Source of the DNA: a virus
Length of the DNA stretch: 42,443 nucleotides
IMG/VR virus record: IMGVR_UViG_3300042450_000497
Span: 1 to 42,443 of that record
Direction: 5' to 3' (one strand)
Position 1 is the stretch's first letter, and each line of letters starts with the position of its first letter. Shown piece by piece: positions 40,749 to 42,443 of the stretch. Both the position numbers and the translations under genes were made by a program. The notes below the pieces were generated by a model that saw nothing but the letters and a program-made list of their open reading frames with translations, was not told the origin of the DNA and did not search any database.

Positions 40749-41590
40749 TGAAAAACCTAATACATAAAACAATCGATAAAGCAGTTCGTTGGAACAAACA
40801 GTGGCCCAATGCGGTCATATTTTGGTCTGGAGGCAAGGATTCAACTGTCCTTCTGCACTTTCTAAAATTTAAGTGTGGAATTGATGTCCCTGTGGTTCAG
40901 TTTCGGCAACCAAAGTTCCGCGAAAGATATGCATATTCAGACAAACTAATCAAGGATTGGCAATTGACGATGTATGAATATCCCGCATTCAAACACACGC
41001 TTGCAGATGGGCCTGATGTTCATACGGGAGATGTTCGCTTTGATTTGCTTCACTATTTCCAGTGGGGTCAAAACTCCATTGTTCTGTCTTTGGGAACTGA
41101 ACGACCTAAAGCGAATGAACCATTTATGTGTGGTGTAGATGACTTTTTGATGCGACCAACTGGAACATTTAATTTTCCGTGGAATGCAGTTTGGATTGGA
41201 ACTAAAGGTGGAGACACTGATCTAATGAAGGGGCAACTTTCGTTGTCACAAGATATTCGTCACGTCGATGGAAATCCTGTCTCGCTTTACTTGCTAAAAG
41301 ATTGGACTGACGAAGATGTCTTTGAATATCTTGAGACTAACAATGTCCAGCCAGACCCAACACGATATGTAAAGGGAAAGCATGGATGGATGAATAATCC
41401 AGACAAGTCACTCAATGCTGACTTCTATCCTGTCTGTTTGAACTGCGTTGATCGGCATCAAGGCCCACACGTCAATTGCCCAAAGCTAAAAGCAAAGATT
41501 ACTAACATTTCACATCTAGCACCTTACGAAGACATCGTAATACCAGACTTAGGATTTAAACCAGTAAGTTGGAACAACAAAGAAGAATAA
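40748..41590 (+). CDS. PAPS reductase/ATP pyrophosphatase-family protein
   Basis: The 280-aa protein has FWSGGKDSTVLLHF (P-loop SGGKDS, 27-32) and YLLKDWTDEDVFEYLETNN, the two signatures of PAPS/APS reductase and related adenylating or thiolating enzymes. The C-terminus has PVCLNC (C230, C233) and C244, which could be a metal or iron-sulfur site. Phage relatives are usually unexplained; candidate roles are sulfur transfer to DNA or tRNA, or nucleotide chemistry. No dnd-type partners are seen. Its insertion between two ejection-type genes is unusual and suggests co-expression with the virion. Confidence 0.8.
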   Translation: MKNLIHKTIDKAVRWNKQWPNAVIFWSGGKDSTVLLHFLKFKCGIDVPVVQFRQPKFRERYAYSDKLIKDWQLTMYEYPAFKHTLADGPDVHTGDVRFDLLHYFQWGQNSIVLSLGTERPKANEPFMCGVDDFLMRPTGTFNFPWNAVWIGTKGGDTDLMKGQLSLSQDIRHVDGNPVSLYLLKDWTDEDVFEYLETNNVQPDPTRYVKGKHGWMNNPDKSLNADFYPVCLNCVDRHQGPHVNCPKLKAKITNISHLAPYEDIVIPDLGFKPVSWNNKEE

Positions 41591-41594
41591 AATT

Positions 41595-42170
41595 ATGGGT
41601 GGATCACAATCAGCAAACGCAACAGGGGCAGGAACACCAGTGGCTAATAGCCAATTCGGTGGACTTCTTGGTAGTGCATCAAATGCAATTGGTCGATCTG
41701 GTGACACAGTGCAAAATCTATTTTCTGGCAAGTTAGGAACTGGAGCGCAACCCCGTCCAGATTACAATCCCCAAAAGCAACAGAACCAAATGGGTGATGC
41801 TATAAAAGACGCATTTGGAAAAGTTGGTCAAGCGGCAGCATCCCCGTATGATCGCGCAGCAAAATCGCAGTCTGATTCCGCTTCAGCGTGGTCTGCCATG
41901 CAACGTGGAAGTGGTGATGGAAGTGGAAGTCTTGGATTTTCATCGATGGGGGCATATTCAGTACCAGAAACTGGAGAGGAAAAAGTTTCTCAGGGTTGGG
42001 CTAATGCAATGCAGTCTCTTGTTACATCTGCTGCTGGTGCTTATGGCAGTGCTGCTGGTGGGGTTGGTGGATTTGGATCACAAGCTGAGATGCTAAAGCA
42101 TACCGCACCCGGAACAACTGGATCATTTAATGCTGGAATGGGATGGGTTCCCCGTGCTACCCGTGCTTAA
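41595..42170 (+). CDS. Gly/Ser/Ala-rich virion protein (putative)
   Basis: The 191-aa low-complexity protein starts MGGSQSANATG. It is rich in Gly, Ser, Ala and Gln with a central charged helix (GDAIKDAFGKVGQAAASPYD) and a Gly/Ala-rich section (AAGAYGSAAGGVGGFG). Similarity of composition and of the MGGS start to the 39933 product suggests a second ejected or internal protein. It ends in a TAATG overlap. Confidence 0.55.
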   Translation: MGGSQSANATGAGTPVANSQFGGLLGSASNAIGRSGDTVQNLFSGKLGTGAQPRPDYNPQKQQNQMGDAIKDAFGKVGQAAASPYDRAAKSQSDSASAWSAMQRGSGDGSGSLGFSSMGAYSVPETGEEKVSQGWANAMQSLVTSAAGAYGSAAGGVGGFGSQAEMLKHTAPGTTGSFNAGMGWVPRATRA

Positions 42171-42443
42171 TGGACGATGAATACAATTGCGAAAAGTGCG
42201 GGGCTTGTTGTTGCTTCAAATGGTCTTGGCCTGTGCTGCGAAGAGATCGATCTGATGCGACTGGTATCCCGAAAGAAATGCAAAGGCAAGACTACCCGCT
42301 AATGAAAACGACCGATTCCAGATGCATTGCCTTGGATGGAAAAGTTGGTGAGAAGGTGTGTTGCATGGTATATGCAGACAGGCCGAATTCTTGCAGACAA
42401 TTCCAACCGGGGTCTGATTTGTGCAAAGAAGCGAGAAAGAAAT
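42170..42443 (+). CDS. YkgJ-type cysteine cluster protein (partial)
   Basis: The ORF runs off the window end with 91 codons present. It reads CEKCGACCCFKW, then CIALDGKVG, VCCMVYADRPNSCRQFQPGS and LCKEAR. The CxxCGxCC...C..L......C..Y..RP..CR.F.PGS..C..AR series is the YkgJ/Cys-cluster family, thought to bind a metal or iron-sulfur cluster. The TAATG start couples it to the Gly-rich gene. The role in a phage is unknown. Confidence 0.8.
   Translation, partial: MDDEYNCEKCGACCCFKWSWPVLRRDRSDATGIPKEMQRQDYPLMKTTDSRCIALDGKVGEKVCCMVYADRPNSCRQFQPGSDLCKEARKK

Noticed and set aside
40748-41590. DNA phosphorothioation (DndC) operon
   Set aside because: Only the PAPS-reductase-type fold is present; no DndB, DndD, DndE or cysteine desulfurase genes are nearby.

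Overview
The window looks like the structural (late) half plus part of the metabolic/DNA-handling half of a tailed double-stranded DNA phage or prophage-like contig. Every gene I can support lies on the + strand, genes are packed with stop/start overlaps (ATGA, TAATG), and there is a recognisable head-packaging-tail series. No integrase, repressor, polymerase, tRNA, CRISPR array or transposase is visible. The portal is large (803 aa), no tape-measure gene is seen, and there are adaptor-like and nozzle-like proteins plus Gly/Ala/Gln-rich proteins of the kind injected with DNA. Together these suggest a short-tailed (podovirus-like) particle; this is inference. The host is a Gram-negative-type bacterium (a lipoprotein sits in the lysis block). 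Autotransporter-type beta-strand repeats (19716-20582), abundant in Verrucomicrobiota, hint at such a host, but weakly.

Layout. 1-7620: small early/middle genes. These include an SSB-tailed protein, a PD-(D/E)XK-like protein, a RusA-like resolvase whose coding signal is split between two frames, terminase small subunit, zinc-ribbon proteins, a GT4 glycosyltransferase with a methyltransferase, a MazG-like pyrophosphohydrolase, dCMP deaminase and many small unknowns. 7613-18395: terminase large subunit, a Cys-rich protein, portal, small head genes, an acidic scaffold-like protein, two further glycosyltransferases, a long structured leader, the probable major capsid protein and two small proteins. 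18454-30449: a very large host-recognition block. It holds coiled-coil, Phage_fiber-type, autotransporter-repeat and collagen-like fibres, an S74 self-cleaving fibre and an Asp-box propeller, and it is interrupted by a lysis block (two holin-like proteins, a lipoprotein, an endolysin-like protein), a phosphoesterase, an HNH endonuclease and a small winged-helix-like protein. 30460-42443: virion completion. It holds small acidic proteins, a 1338-aa adaptor-like protein with a huge repeat insertion, a nozzle-like protein, a thrombospondin-like repeat protein, a trypsin-like protease, two ejection-type proteins flanking a PAPS-reductase-family enzyme, and a truncated YkgJ-type Cys-cluster protein.

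How it may work together. Packaging (TerS/TerL/portal) fills a capsid built on the scaffold. Two glycosyltransferases embedded directly upstream of the capsid gene, plus the early GT4/methyltransferase pair, could decorate virion or host glycans. Repeated fibre N-termini, C-termini and a duplicated globular module show that the fibre block evolves by swapping modules. Nearly all free-standing starts lack a Shine-Dalgarno sequence and have an A/T-rich context. Three TTGACA boxes sit just before the capsid gene and two collagen-like fibre genes, as expected for late promoters.
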